In this document: piece after piece, positions 1-11,685 of the stretch | Position numbering within the stretch: position 1 is the stretch's first letter | Layout of the letters: every line of letters starts with the position of its first letter | Origin: Alteromonadaceae bacterium | Lineage (GTDB): Bacteria; Pseudomonadota; Gammaproteobacteria; Pseudomonadales; Oleiphilaceae | Assembly: GCA_013393545.1 (NCBI GenBank) | Contig: JABXHG010000190.1 | Location: 1 to 23,533 of the forward strand | Length of the DNA stretch: 23,533 bases | Reading direction: 5' to 3' | Notes under the pieces: model-generated | What the model saw: the letters and a program-made list of their open reading frames with translations, nothing else | The model's database searches: none | What the model was told of the DNA's origin: nothing | Made by a program: the position numbers and the translations under genes

Positions 1-29
1 TTTTTGGGTGCTCGGGGTCCCCATTTTGA

Positions 30-2555
<2,526 letters not shown>

Positions 2556-2600
2556 TTGGCGGTGTTGGTGTTTAAAGAGATCGCATACTGGATAGTTTGG

Positions 2601-2714
2601 GAGCGAGCGACTGGAAAGGCTTTGGGAAAATTTCGAAGGCCATGGATGGCCTGAGAGAAGCGCACAGGGAAGTGCTCGTAGCGGTTTTCGCAAAGCCTTT
2701 CCAGTTGGTCGCTC
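2601..2714 (+). repeat. Three-way-junction repeat, copy A
   Basis: Intergenic inverted-repeat element between kdsA and eno. The outer stem pairs 2610-2624 perfectly with 2691-2705 (15 bp), extended outward by AGCGA/TCGCT beyond a 3-base internal mismatch, and inward by GAAAA (2626-2630) with TTTTC (2685-2689). Inside are two hairpins: AGGCCA-TGGA-TGGCCT (2637-2652) and GCAC-AGGGAA-GTGC (2662-2675). They are separated by 9 bases ending in AAGC and followed by a 9-base tail (2676-2684). Copies B and C share the core and spacings but have different stem sequences. Function unknown; it could act as a folded RNA in the kdsA-eno transcript or be a mobile REP-like element. Confidence 0.85.
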
Positions 2715-2724
2715 TGGCACCAGT

Positions 2725-4070
<1,346 letters not shown>

Positions 4071-4090
4071 TTACGACTGGCACGGTGACT

Positions 4091-4160
4091 CCGGCGAACG
4101 CCGGAAATACTGTGGAGGCCATCACATTTCCGGTTGTTCCGGCGGTGCGATGGCCTTTTT
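4091..4160 (+). terminator. Rho-independent terminator after eno
   Basis: A perfect small hairpin CCGGCG-AA-CGCCGG (4091-4104) precedes a longer stem pairing AGGCCATC (4116-4123) with GATGGCCT (4149-4156). The longer stem runs directly into TTTTT (4156-4160). This would end the pyrG-kdsA-eno transcript before the ftsB promoter. Confidence 0.85.
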
Positions 4161-4180
4161 AGACAGTGACTTACGTGAAG

Positions 4181-4210
4181 TTGTTGCTATTCCACTCTAA
4201 GGTCTATACT
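4181..4210 (+). promoter_or_regulatory. Candidate sigma-70 promoter for ftsB-ispD
   Basis: TTGTTG (4181-4186) and TATACT (4205-4210) are separated by 18 bases, sit just after the eno terminator and lie 50 bases before the ftsB ATG. The -10 box matches TATAAT at five of six positions. It probably drives ftsB and the genes behind it. Confidence 0.55.
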
Positions 4211-4259
4211 TTCTTCTCAGCTGTCTCAATAAAATGCTCATTTTTTGTACGGACGTGGC

Positions 4260-4532
4260 ATGAAAACGCTTTGGGCCATTCTGGTAATTCTGATTCTTCT
4301 GCTGCAGGCTCGCCTGTGGGCAGGGGAAGGCAGTTTTGCGCAGGTCTGGTCACTGGAAGAAGCGGTGGCCGAGCAGCGGGCAGAGAATGCCGAGCTGGCG
4401 TCGCGTAATGACCGGCTGTATGCCGAGGTGCGTAACCTTCGGGATGAGCAGGGTGCGGTTGAGGAGCGGGCGCGGATGAACCTCGGGTTGATTCGGGAGG
4501 ATGAGACCTTTTTCCTTGTGGTTGAAAACTGA
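4260..4532 (+). CDS. ftsB: Cell division protein FtsB
   Basis: A small bitopic inner-membrane protein of the divisome that in known systems forms a complex with FtsL and FtsQ and helps activate septal wall synthesis. The 90-residue product has a short cytoplasmic start, one membrane helix (about residues 4-20, rich in L, I and V), and then a periplasmic coiled coil rich in E, A and R (about residues 30-75). It includes the family segment EERARMNLGLIREDE. The start chosen is ATG 4260, which places the membrane helix at the N-terminus as usual; a TTG at 4245 in the same frame would add five residues. It sits between eno and ispD, its usual location in gammaproteobacteria. Confidence 0.92.
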   Translation: MKTLWAILVILILLLQARLWAGEGSFAQVWSLEEAVAEQRAENAELASRNDRLYAEVRNLRDEQGAVEERARMNLGLIREDETFFLVVEN

Positions 4533-4550
4533 TACTGGTGTCCAGAGCGT

Positions 4551-4646
4551 CGGGGTAGTCCTTTCCAGGACACGCTGCGAGTACTTCCCTGTACGCTTGA
4601 CTGTGGCCATCCATGGCCACAGACAGTCCTGGAAAGGACTACCCCG
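4551..4646 (-). repeat. Three-way-junction repeat, copy B (minus orientation)
   Basis: Between ftsB and ispD. The outer stem is a perfect 21-bp inverted repeat, 4551-4571 with 4626-4646. Read on the minus strand, the core has hairpin 1 with loop TGGA and a 9-bp stem (4601-4622), the same 9-base spacer ending in AAGC, and hairpin 2 GTAC-AGGGAA-GTAC (4581-4594). A 9-base tail TCGCAGCGT leads to the arm. Relative to copies A and C the hairpin 2 stem changed on both sides (GCAC/GTGC to GTAC/GTAC), preserving pairing. The orientation is opposite to the surrounding genes. Confidence 0.85.
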
Positions 4647-4677
4647 CCACTCTTCAAGCTTTGTGCAGGCCCCCTCT

Positions 4678-5385
4678 ATGGTTAATCCCAGTTTCTGGTT
4701 AGTTGTCCCCGCCGCCGGTATTGGCCAGCGTATGCAGGCGGAGCGCCCCAAGCAGTATCTGAAGCTTCATCAGCGGTTTATTCTGGATATCACCCTGTCC
4801 CGCGTTCTGGGCAGTGGCTTGTTTGATGGTTGCATGGTGGCCCTTAATCCCCGGGATCACTGGTGGCCGGATTCGGCGTCCGCTGGTGACGAGCGGGTGC
4901 AGACGTGTACCGGAGGGGCCGAGCGGGCGGATTCGGTATTGGCGGCTCTTGAGGCCCTGGCCGGGCATGCCGCGGATGGAGATTGGGTGTTGGTGCACGA
5001 TGCGGCGCGGCCATGCCTGCATCCCCACGATCTTTCCAACCTTATGGATACGCTGGCGGAGCATCCGGTGGGTGGTTTGCTGGCGGCGCCGGTGGCGGAT
5101 ACGTTGAAGCTGGCCGTTGGCGGGCAGCCGCCGGAGGTGGATTCGACGGTGGATCGCAAGCGGTTGTGGCGGGCGTTTACCCCACAGATGTTTCGCTTTG
5201 GTGCATTGCGCCGGGCCCTTGAGGACTGCCTTCAGCAGGGGCAGGCGGTTACGGATGAGTCGTCGGCCATGGAGTTTGCCGGTTATTCACCTGTGTTAGT
5301 GGAAGGGCGGTCGGACAACATCAAGATTACGGTGCCGGCGGATCTGGCGCTGGCGGAGTTTTTGCTGGGCCAGCAGGGAGGTTGA
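4678..5385 (+). CDS. ispD: 2-C-methyl-D-erythritol 4-phosphate cytidylyltransferase
   Basis: Transfers CMP from CTP to methylerythritol 4-phosphate in the MEP isoprenoid pathway. The product is 235 residues, normal for IspD. Visible motifs are the nucleotide-binding VPAAGIGQRM near the start followed by RPKQYL, then GGAERADSVLAAL, VHDAARPC, and the C-terminal DNIKITVPADLALAE. The start chosen is ATG 4678 (MVNPSFW), which places the nucleotide-binding loop about 9 residues in, as in the family. The reading frame stays open further upstream only through repeat copy B. ispF follows after 35 bases. Confidence 0.95.
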   Translation: MVNPSFWLVVPAAGIGQRMQAERPKQYLKLHQRFILDITLSRVLGSGLFDGCMVALNPRDHWWPDSASAGDERVQTCTGGAERADSVLAALEALAGHAADGDWVLVHDAARPCLHPHDLSNLMDTLAEHPVGGLLAAPVADTLKLAVGGQPPEVDSTVDRKRLWRAFTPQMFRFGALRRALEDCLQQGQAVTDESSAMEFAGYSPVLVEGRSDNIKITVPADLALAEFLLGQQGG

Positions 5386-5420
5386 GTCCGGTTTGGTATT
5401 TTCAATGAATAGAGGCGGTT

Positions 5421-5900
5421 ATGCGTATTGGTCAGGGCTTTGATGTTCATGCCTTTTGTGAAGGTGATTCGGTCATTCTGGGCGGTGTCAGTATTCCCCA
5501 TGACCAGGCTCTGAAGGCCCATTCAGACGGTGATGTGTTGCTCCATGCCCTGGCCGACGCCTTGCTCGGTGCAGCAGCGCTGGGCGATATCGGGCATTTG
5601 TTTCCGGACACCAGCGAAGAGTGGGCGGGGGCCGACAGTCGTGTGTTGCTGCGTAACGTGATGCAGCGGCTGCACGAGGAAGGTTATTCCGTGGTGAATG
5701 TGGATACCACGATCATCGCCCAGGCTCCTAAAATGGCGCCTCATGTGGATAGCATGCGGTTGAATATTGCGGAGGACCTGGGAATCGCCGCCAATCGGGT
5801 GAGTGTGAAGGCCACCACCACGGAAAAGCTTGGCTTTACCGGCCGTGGTGAGGGTATTGCCTGCCAGGCCGTGTGCTTGCTTGAGCCACTGTCGAAATGA
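5421..5900 (+). CDS. ispF: 2-C-methyl-D-erythritol 2,4-cyclodiphosphate synthase
   Basis: Cyclises CDP-methylerythritol phosphate to the cyclodiphosphate two steps after IspD in the MEP pathway; known members are homotrimers. The 159 residues are full length. The metal ligands are visible as D8 and H10 in GQGFDVHAF and H42 in [20 protein letters not shown] and the C-terminal [16 protein letters not shown] are also present. Start: ATG 5421 behind AGAGGCGG (5411-5418). The stop codon overlaps the truD start by 4 bases (ATGA), indicating translational coupling. Confidence 0.97.
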   Translation: MRIGQGFDVHAFCEGDSVILGGVSIPHDQALKAHSDGDVLLHALADALLGAAALGDIGHLFPDTSEEWAGADSRVLLRNVMQRLHEEGYSVVNVDTTIIAQAPKMAPHVDSMRLNIAEDLGIAANRVSVKATTTEKLGFTGRGEGIACQAVCLLEPLSK

Positions 5901-6964
5901 CGGCTGCAGATAATGCCGGCGGCTGGCGGTTGGATTGGCCAGTGTCGGGCGGCAAGCGTGTGGGGCGTGCCCAACTCAAGACCGTTAATGACGATTTTCG
6001 TGTCAGCGAATGGCTCTGGCCGGAAGATTCCGAGGATACTACCGCAAATGTGCCAACAGATGCCGGCGGCGAGCATTTGTGCCTGCGCCTCGAGAAGAAC
6101 GGCGACAATACCGAGTTTGTCGCCAGGGAACTGGCGGGTCTGGCTGGTTGCCGGGGGCATGACGTGGGTTTTTGCGGCCTGAAAGACCGGCACGCGGTCA
6201 CCCGTCAATGGTTCAGTTTATACCGCCCGGGCCAGGAGTTGGAGGATGCCTCGCTGTTGGCGGCCATCGGCGCACGCTGGCCGGTGTTGTCCAGCCGCCG
6301 GCACCCGCGCAAGTTGCGTCGGGGCGATCACCTGGGCAATGGTTTCGAGCTGGTACTGCGCTCGGTCACCGGTGGTCGGGAAGCGGTGGATCAGGCTTTG
6401 ACACGGCTGGCCGGGCAGGGGGCGCCCAATTACTTCGGCCCGCAGAGGTTTGGTTTTCACGGTGGTAATCTCGACAAGGCTTTGACGCTGGACCCAACCC
6501 GGATCAATCGCAAGCGCGGCCGAGGTGGCAGAAGCGCTTCGAAAAACGTATTGTACTTTTCGGCGGCACGTTCGTGGTTGTTTAACGAGGTGTTGGCTGA
6601 GCGAGTAGAGGCCGGCAACTGGGCGCGGGTTATGGACGGTGAGCCGGCAACCGGCGAACTGGCGCCATCGGGCCCAATGTGGGGCGATGGCGGTACCACA
6701 GCCAACGGCGAACAGGAAAGGCTGGAGCGCCAGGTGGTGGATGCTCACCCCGGGCTGGCCCGGTTGTTTGCCAGCACCCGCATGAAGCCAGAGCGCCGGT
6801 GCCTGGTCAGCCGGCCCGAGCAGGTACACTGGCAATGGTTGGATGAGCAGGCCCTGATATTGCGCTTTTTCCTGCAACCGGGCCAATATGCCACGACTCT
6901 TCTCGCCGATATTTTCGAGCTCGAGGACATGAGCCTCGGCCGCAATAATAAACCGTCAGGCTAG
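5897..6964 (+). CDS. truD: tRNA pseudouridine(13) synthase TruD
   Basis: Makes pseudouridine at position 13 of certain tRNAs. The 355 residues match the family. The signature [14 protein letters not shown] carries catalytic D97; NYFGPQRFG and a C-terminal [12 protein letters not shown] are also present. The start ATG at 5897 overlaps the ispF stop by 4 bases. The genes downstream (surE, pcm, the DUF368 gene) continue tightly packed, so this appears to be one long operon. Confidence 0.95.
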   Translation: MTAADNAGGWRLDWPVSGGKRVGRAQLKTVNDDFRVSEWLWPEDSEDTTANVPTDAGGEHLCLRLEKNGDNTEFVARELAGLAGCRGHDVGFCGLKDRHAVTRQWFSLYRPGQELEDASLLAAIGARWPVLSSRRHPRKLRRGDHLGNGFELVLRSVTGGREAVDQALTRLAGQGAPNYFGPQRFGFHGGNLDKALTLDPTRINRKRGRGGRSASKNVLYFSAARSWLFNEVLAERVEAGNWARVMDGEPATGELAPSGPMWGDGGTTANGEQERLERQVVDAHPGLARLFASTRMKPERRCLVSRPEQVHWQWLDEQALILRFFLQPGQYATTLLADIFELEDMSLGRNNKPSG

Positions 6965-6987
6965 TGGAGAGCCTTGTGGAGAGCACT

Positions 6988-7767
6988 GTGCGTATTCTGT
7001 TGTCCAATGATGATGGCGTGCATTCGCCAGGGTTGGTGGCCCTGTATGAGGGGTTGCAAGGCATAGGTGAACTGGAAGTTGTGGCGCCGGACCGGGACCA
7101 CAGCGGGGCCAGTAACTCCTTGACGCTGAACCGCCCGCTGACGGTGGAAGAACATCCCAACGGTTTCCAGTCCATCGACGGCACCCCCACCGATTGCGTT
7201 CACCTGGCGGTCAACGGGCTTTTCGACGAGCCGTTTGACCGGGTGGTCTCAGGCATCAATACCCACGCCAATCTGGGCGACGACATTATCTATTCCGGCA
7301 CCGTGGCCGCCGCTACGGAGGGGCGCCACCTTGGCTTGCCGGCCATCGCCGTATCGCTGGTTAATGACGGCCATTACCACTACGAAACCGCTGCCCGTGT
7401 GGTGCGTATGCTGCTGGAAAACCGGCTTGCGCTCAGCCTGGGACCGCGCTCGATTCTGAACGTCAATGTACCGGATTTGCCCTGGGAACAACTGCAGGGC
7501 ATCCGGGTGACACGCCTGGGCCATCGTGAACGCGCTGAGGGCGCCGTGCCCATGACCTGCCCGAGGGGCAAGAAACGTTACTGGATTGGCGCCGCCGGGG
7601 AGGGTGGTGATGCCGGCCCGGGTACCGATTTTCACGCGGTGCGCCATGGCTATGTGTCGATTACCCCGGTACACATCGATATGACCCGCCACGAAGCCAT
7701 GCCCGCACTACGCGAGTGGGCGGAGGGCCTGGACGCGTTGGGAGGTCACAATGACGGCGATGCTTGA
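6988..7767 (+). CDS. surE: 5'/3'-nucleotidase SurE
   Basis: A stationary-phase survival phosphatase that dephosphorylates nucleoside monophosphates and short polyphosphate. The product is 259 residues from the chosen GTG at 6988, which gives the canonical [15 protein letters not shown] beginning with metal ligands D8 and D9. S39 (DHSGASNS) and [18 protein letters not shown] are also visible. GGAG at 6978-6981 sits 6 bases before this GTG. GTG codons at 6964 and 6976 in the same frame would add 8 or 4 unneeded residues. It overlaps pcm by 17 bases. The surE-pcm-nlpD-rpoS arrangement is classical in gammaproteobacteria. Confidence 0.94.
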   Translation: MRILLSNDDGVHSPGLVALYEGLQGIGELEVVAPDRDHSGASNSLTLNRPLTVEEHPNGFQSIDGTPTDCVHLAVNGLFDEPFDRVVSGINTHANLGDDIIYSGTVAAATEGRHLGLPAIAVSLVNDGHYHYETAARVVRMLLENRLALSLGPRSILNVNVPDLPWEQLQGIRVTRLGHRERAEGAVPMTCPRGKKRYWIGAAGEGGDAGPGTDFHAVRHGYVSITPVHIDMTRHEAMPALREWAEGLDALGGHNDGDA

Positions 7768-8407
7768 AGGTATCGGCATGACCTCCCGGCGTACCCGCAT
7801 GCGCCTGGTGCAACGCTTGCGGGAGGCCGGAATCCAGTCCGACCCGGTGCTGGAGACCATTGGCGAGGTGCCACGCCACATCTTTCTGGATGAAGCGCTG
7901 GCCCACCGGGCCTACGAAGACACCTCACTGCCCATCGGCCACAATCAGACCCTGTCACAACCCTACATCGTGGCGCGAATGACTGAGCTACTGCTGGTGC
8001 ATCAACCCGAGCGTGTGCTTGAGCTGGGAACGGGCTCCGGTTACCAGACCGCCATTCTTTCCAAACTGTTTCCCCGGGTGCACAGTGTCGAGCGCATTCG
8101 TCCGTTGCAGGACCGTGCCCGGGACCGCTTGCGTCAACTTCAATGCCGGAACGTTCTTCTCAAGCATGCCGACGGCGGCATGGGGTGGCCGGAGCGCGGT
8201 CCGTTCGACGGCATTATCGTGACCGCCGCCCCTACCGACGTACCTGCCGAACTGCTGCAACAACTGGCCGAAGGCGGTGTATTGATCGCCCCGGTGGGTG
8301 AAGATCAGCAGGTCCTGGTGGAAGTCGTTCGCCGGGGCGAGCGTTTTGAGCGTCGGGAGCTTGAGCCGGTGCGTTTCGTGCCTCTGCTTGCCGGAGTAAT
8401 CCGTTGA
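7751..8407 (+). CDS. pcm: Protein-L-isoaspartate O-methyltransferase
   Basis: Uses S-adenosylmethionine to methylate abnormal isoaspartyl residues in aged proteins, starting their repair. The 218-residue protein has the PCMT segment [15 protein letters not shown] (substrate and active-site region), SAM-binding motif [16 protein letters not shown], and the [11 protein letters not shown] and GGVLIAPVG segments. The start ATG at 7751 is supported by GGAGG at 7741-7745; an in-frame ATG at 7778 (MTSRRTRM) is an alternative. It overlaps surE by 17 bases and the next gene by 4 bases. Confidence 0.95.
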   Translation: MTAMLEGIGMTSRRTRMRLVQRLREAGIQSDPVLETIGEVPRHIFLDEALAHRAYEDTSLPIGHNQTLSQPYIVARMTELLLVHQPERVLELGTGSGYQTAILSKLFPRVHSVERIRPLQDRARDRLRQLQCRNVLLKHADGGMGWPERGPFDGIIVTAAPTDVPAELLQQLAEGGVLIAPVGEDQQVLVEVVRRGERFERRELEPVRFVPLLAGVIR

Positions 8408-9378
8408 CGGCTGTGCGTTCTGGTGCGGCCAGCACGTCTGACACGGGTGAACCTCAACAGGGGCTGACTGGAGTCTTCCTGCGCGGCATGGCCATGGGCG
8501 CCGCCGATATTGTGCCAGGGGTGTCCGGTGGCACCATCGCATTTATCACCGGTATCTATTTTCGCCTGCTGGAAGCCATCAATAATGCCCCGGTGGCCAT
8601 CTTCCGGCATCTCCTCAAGGGGCACCCGGGTGTGTTCTGGCAGGCAATTGACGGCAACTTTTTGTTGACCCTTCTGGCGGGCATTGTCACCAGTATCGCG
8701 ACGCTGGCGACACTGATCACCTGGTTGCTGGCGGAACATCCGATTTGGATCTGGAGCTTTTTCTTCGGGCTGATTCTCGCGTCCGTTTGGCATGTCAGCC
8801 TGCAGGTTCGTCGATTCAGTCCTGGGCTGATTGTGCCGTTGCTGGCAGGCATTGTGATTGCGTGGTATCTCACCACACTGCCGGCCAGCGAAGTAGCGCC
8901 TTCCGGTCTGGTGTTTCTGGGGGCAGGCGCCCTGGCCATTTGTGCGATGATTCTGCCGGGGGTTTCCGGCAGTTTTCTGCTATTGATCATTGGCATGTAC
9001 GGGCCGGTGCTTTCGGCGGTGAAAAACCTCGAAGCGGCTAGTCTTGCGCTGTTCCTTGCCGGCTGTGTGCTGGGTTTGCTATCCGCCGCCCGGGTAATAA
9101 CCCTGGCGTTCCGGCATTTCCACGACACAGTGCTGGTGCTGCTGACCGGTTTCATGATCGGGGCCTTGACGAAAGTCTGGCCCTGGCAGGAAACTTTGAG
9201 CTGGCGCACCAATAGCTCGGGCGACCAGGTGCCGTTGAACCAGACGCCGATTACTCCGGCTACCTGGGAGAGCCTCTACCAGCAGGACGCATTGATCATT
9301 CCGGCTTGTTTCATGGCTTTGTCCGGCCTGGCTCTAGTGCTGATACTGGAAGCCGTGGCGCGCAAACCGGCCGAGTAA
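8404..9378 (+). CDS. DUF368 membrane protein, PopT-like polyprenyl-phosphate transporter
   Basis: Polytopic inner-membrane protein of 324 residues with roughly eight hydrophobic helices. The two hallmark half-repeats of DUF368 are visible: [19 protein letters not shown] near residues 38-56, and a related segment with [19 protein letters not shown] in the second half. DUF368 proteins (PopT) have been proposed to flip undecaprenyl phosphate back across the membrane; assigning that role here is inference from the family. The start is TTG 8404, overlapping the pcm stop by 4 bases, with GGAG at 8393-8396 (7-base spacing). It ends the ftsB/ispD to pcm gene set, which also contains early isoprenoid enzymes. 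Confidence 0.88.
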   Translation: MTAVRSGAASTSDTGEPQQGLTGVFLRGMAMGAADIVPGVSGGTIAFITGIYFRLLEAINNAPVAIFRHLLKGHPGVFWQAIDGNFLLTLLAGIVTSIATLATLITWLLAEHPIWIWSFFFGLILASVWHVSLQVRRFSPGLIVPLLAGIVIAWYLTTLPASEVAPSGLVFLGAGALAICAMILPGVSGSFLLLIIGMYGPVLSAVKNLEAASLALFLAGCVLGLLSAARVITLAFRHFHDTVLVLLTGFMIGALTKVWPWQETLSWRTNSSGDQVPLNQTPITPATWESLYQQDALIIPACFMALSGLALVLILEAVARKPAE

Positions 9379-9407
9379 GCATAATGCCCTGCGAGCGGGG
9401 AATAAGT

Positions 9408-9442
9408 GTTACCAAAATCACGGGGCTGTTTCCCGTGGTAAC
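9408..9442. repeat. Nested inverted repeat between the DUF368 gene and nlpD
   Basis: GTTACC (9408-9413) pairs with GGTAAC (9437-9442), enclosing ACGGG (9420-9424) and CCCGT (9432-9436), with a 6-base bulge on the left side only. No T-run follows, so it is a weak terminator at best; an operator or RNA processing hairpin is also possible. The rest of the 200-base gap (9379-9579) shows only weak promoter-like words, such as TTGCAG at 9521. Confidence 0.5.
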
Positions 9443-9579
9443 AACCAGGGTTCGGGAGTAACCGGCAAGCGCCCGTAGCTAATGCAAGATATTAGGAAGT
9501 TAGTCCTGAAATGTGAGAAATTGCAGCTTGGCGAGTCAATTTCTTAGATGGATTTATCATAATCAGGCAAATTTTATAC

Positions 9580-10410
9580 GTGACTCTTTTCTCCGGCTGC
9601 CAATCATCGCTACTCCCGGCCAGAGCCGCCGCTCTGGCCATCCCGCCATGCCGGACCGGCATCCGGGCCCGGCGTGCGGCCAGCGTATTTTCCCTCCTGT
9701 TGTTTTTTGTTTTTTTGTCTGGCTGTAACACCAGTGCCATCTATCAGGATCATCTTTATAACCCGCCGGTGTATTGGGGCAGCCATGTGGTGAAAAAAGG
9801 TGAAACCCTGTACGGCATTGCCTGGCGCTACGGCAGGGATTATCGCGAACTTGGCGATGCCAACGGACTGTCTGAGCCATGGACCATTCATCCCGGGCAG
9901 GTTATACGGCTGGATAAAAAAGGCGATATTCCACGTACCGCTTCGGCCTCGTCGGGGTCATCCAGTGCATCGACACAGCAACGCAGTTCCAATACCGGCC
10001 GTGCACCTGGCCGTTCTTCGAAAACGCCGATCGCCTCGGACATTGACTGGCAATGGCCGCACGGTGGCACTGTAATTGCAGGTTACTCAACATCAGGAAA
10101 AGTCAATAAAGGGCTTGATATCGCCGGACAACCCGGTGATGCCGTGAAAGCAGCGGCAAAAGGCAATGTGGTCTATGCAGGCAGCGGATTGTTAGGGTAC
10201 GGAAACCTGATTATTGTGAACCACAGTGAGCACTATCTCAGTGCGTACGCCCATAATCGCAAGATACTGGTGCAGGAAGGGGAGGATGTAAAAGCCGGAC
10301 AGGTAATCGCCGAGCTAGGCAGTACGGGTACCGATAAACCGATGTTGCATTTTGAAATACGCCGAAACGGCAACCCGGTCGACCCTTCCCGCTACCTGCC
10401 ACGGCGCTAG
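9580..10410 (+). CDS. nlpD: NlpD-type lipoprotein, LysM and degenerate LytM/M23 domains
   Basis: Outer-membrane-type lipoprotein of 276 residues; in E. coli NlpD activates the amidase AmiC at the septum. A hydrophobic stretch ending in the lipobox LSGC puts the lipidated cysteine at C49. A LysM domain (about 63-110, HVVKKGETLYGIAWRYG) binds peptidoglycan, a Ser-rich linker follows, and a C-terminal M23 domain spans about 165-274. The usual first zinc-ligand His is replaced by Asn (NKGLDIAG), while LHFEIR is kept. The domain is therefore probably a non-catalytic activator, as in E. coli NlpD. The start is GTG 9580, giving an unusually long N-region; no good Shine-Dalgarno is visible, so the exact start is uncertain. 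rpoS follows, and rpoS promoters lie inside nlpD in related bacteria. Confidence 0.9.
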   Translation: MTLFSGCQSSLLPARAAALAIPPCRTGIRARRAASVFSLLLFFVFLSGCNTSAIYQDHLYNPPVYWGSHVVKKGETLYGIAWRYGRDYRELGDANGLSEPWTIHPGQVIRLDKKGDIPRTASASSGSSSASTQQRSSNTGRAPGRSSKTPIASDIDWQWPHGGTVIAGYSTSGKVNKGLDIAGQPGDAVKAAAKGNVVYAGSGLLGYGNLIIVNHSEHYLSAYAHNRKILVQEGEDVKAGQVIAELGSTGTDKPMLHFEIRRNGNPVDPSRYLPRR

Positions 10411-10600
10411 ACCCGGAAAACAGGACGTTTCGGACCAGATTCATTACCTGAGGCTGACTGAACACTGCTAAGTACAGAGAAATTACAACAATAATGGCAA
10501 GGCGAAAGCCGGCCAGACGTGTCCTGAAACAAAGCCAAACCAAGAACCGTAATAATAACAACCACGGTAATGACAGGATTTTCAGAGGCGGGGTAAGACA
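10411..10600 (+). promoter_or_regulatory. rpoS leader with AAN-repeat tracts
   Basis: 190 bases between nlpD and rpoS. It is unusually A-rich for this GC-rich region and contains two runs of AAN triplets: 10487-10495 (AAC AAT AAT) and 10551-10562 (AAT AAT AAC AAC). In E. coli the rpoS leader carries an (AAN)n element bound by the RNA chaperone Hfq during small-RNA activation; a similar role here is inference. A purine-rich ribosome site (GAGGCGGGG, about 10585-10593) lies just before the ATG. No protein-coding gene is supported here. Confidence 0.4.
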
Positions 10601-11608
10601 ATGTCAGCAGAGCAAGAAGATCTCATCATCGATCGCGTTGCCGATGTGGAAGACGCGGACGATCAGGAGTTGGCCGAGGAAAGCGACATCAAGCCCGTAA
10701 GTGGCGATGGAGGTGATGCGCAGGCTGAGCAACGGGATGAATTCCCTTCCCGGGGTAAATACTACGCAAGCCAGAAACAGCTTGACGCAACCCAGCTGTA
10801 CCTCAATGAAATCGGCTTTTCGCCGCTACTCACTCCCGAAGAAGAAGTGTATTTCGCCCGGCTTGCCCGAAAGGGGGAAGATTCCGGTCGCAAGCGCATG
10901 ATTGAGAGCAACTTGCGGCTGGTGGTCAAGATTGCCCGCCGCTATGTCAATCGCGGGCTCACACTCCTGGACCTGATCGAAGAAGGTAACCTTGGCCTGA
11001 TCCGCGCGGTGGAAAAGTTCGACCCGGAGCGTGGCTTCCGTTTCTCCACCTACGCGACCTGGTGGATTCGTCAGGACATCGAGCGGGCCATCATGAACCA
11101 GACCCGCACCATCCGCCTGCCGATTCATGTGGTCAAGGAACTCAATCTTTATCTCCGGGCCGCCCGTGAGCTGACTCAGAAGCTGGACCATGAGCCGACC
11201 GCCGAAGAGATCGCCCGCATGGTCGACAAGCCGGTGGCCGATGTGAAGCGCATGCTTGGTTTGAATGAGCGTGTGGCGTCCATGGATACGCCGATTGGTG
11301 CTGGCAGCGAGAAATCCCTGCTCGATACGGTGGCGGACGAAGGCGCTTCAGATCCTGCTGACCTGCTGCAGGACAATAATATGTCCTCTTGCCTGGAAAG
11401 GTGGATCGACCAGTTGAGCGAGAAGCAACGGGAAGTCCTGTCCCGCCGGTTTGGTCTGCGCGGCTACCCGGTGTGCACGCTGGAGGAAGTGGGCCAGGAG
11501 ATCGGCCTTACACGGGAACGGGTACGTCAGATCCAGGTGGAAGCCCTGCGACGTTTGCGGGAGATCATGGAGAAGGAAGGCCTGTCCAGCAGCCTGCTGT
11601 TTAAATAA
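10601..11608 (+). CDS. rpoS: RNA polymerase sigma factor RpoS (sigma-38)
   Basis: Stationary-phase and general-stress sigma factor. The 335 residues begin with an acidic N-terminus (about 1-50). Region 1.2 follows ([20 protein letters not shown]), then region 2 with [20 protein letters not shown] and [16 protein letters not shown] (-10 recognition). Region 3 contains [14 protein letters not shown] and region 4 contains [19 protein letters not shown] (-35 recognition helix-turn-helix). Start: ATG 10601 with a strong purine-rich site upstream. It sits after nlpD as in most gammaproteobacteria. Confidence 0.97.
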   Translation: MSAEQEDLIIDRVADVEDADDQELAEESDIKPVSGDGGDAQAEQRDEFPSRGKYYASQKQLDATQLYLNEIGFSPLLTPEEEVYFARLARKGEDSGRKRMIESNLRLVVKIARRYVNRGLTLLDLIEEGNLGLIRAVEKFDPERGFRFSTYATWWIRQDIERAIMNQTRTIRLPIHVVKELNLYLRAARELTQKLDHEPTAEEIARMVDKPVADVKRMLGLNERVASMDTPIGAGSEKSLLDTVADEGASDPADLLQDNNMSSCLERWIDQLSEKQREVLSRRFGLRGYPVCTLEEVGQEIGLTRERVRQIQVEALRRLREIMEKEGLSSSLLFK

Positions 11609-11617
11609 TACCGTGTG

Positions 11618-11646
11618 GGCACCCTCCCGCCGGTTGGGCGGGTGCC
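11618..11646 (+). terminator. GC-rich hairpin after rpoS
   Basis: GGCACC (11618-11623) pairs with GGTGCC (11641-11646), extended by an inner CCCGCC/GGGCGG pairing with a GGTT-type loop. It lies 10 bases after the rpoS stop. No T-run follows, so it may be a weak terminator or a 3' RNA-stability hairpin; read-through into the next gene (40 bases on) is possible. Confidence 0.5.
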
Positions 11647-11685
11647 ACCGAATAACAATAAACGAAAGACCAGGCGAGTGAATCC

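Noticed and set aside
4501..4677. Extended N-terminus of ispD reading through repeat copy B
   Set aside because: The extension is the translated repeat; the family start fits the ATG at 4678.
10494..10700. 68-codon frame in the rpoS leader running into rpoS
   Set aside because: No ribosome site, basic low-complexity content, and overlap with the rpoS start in another frame. A regulatory upstream frame cannot be excluded but is unsupported.
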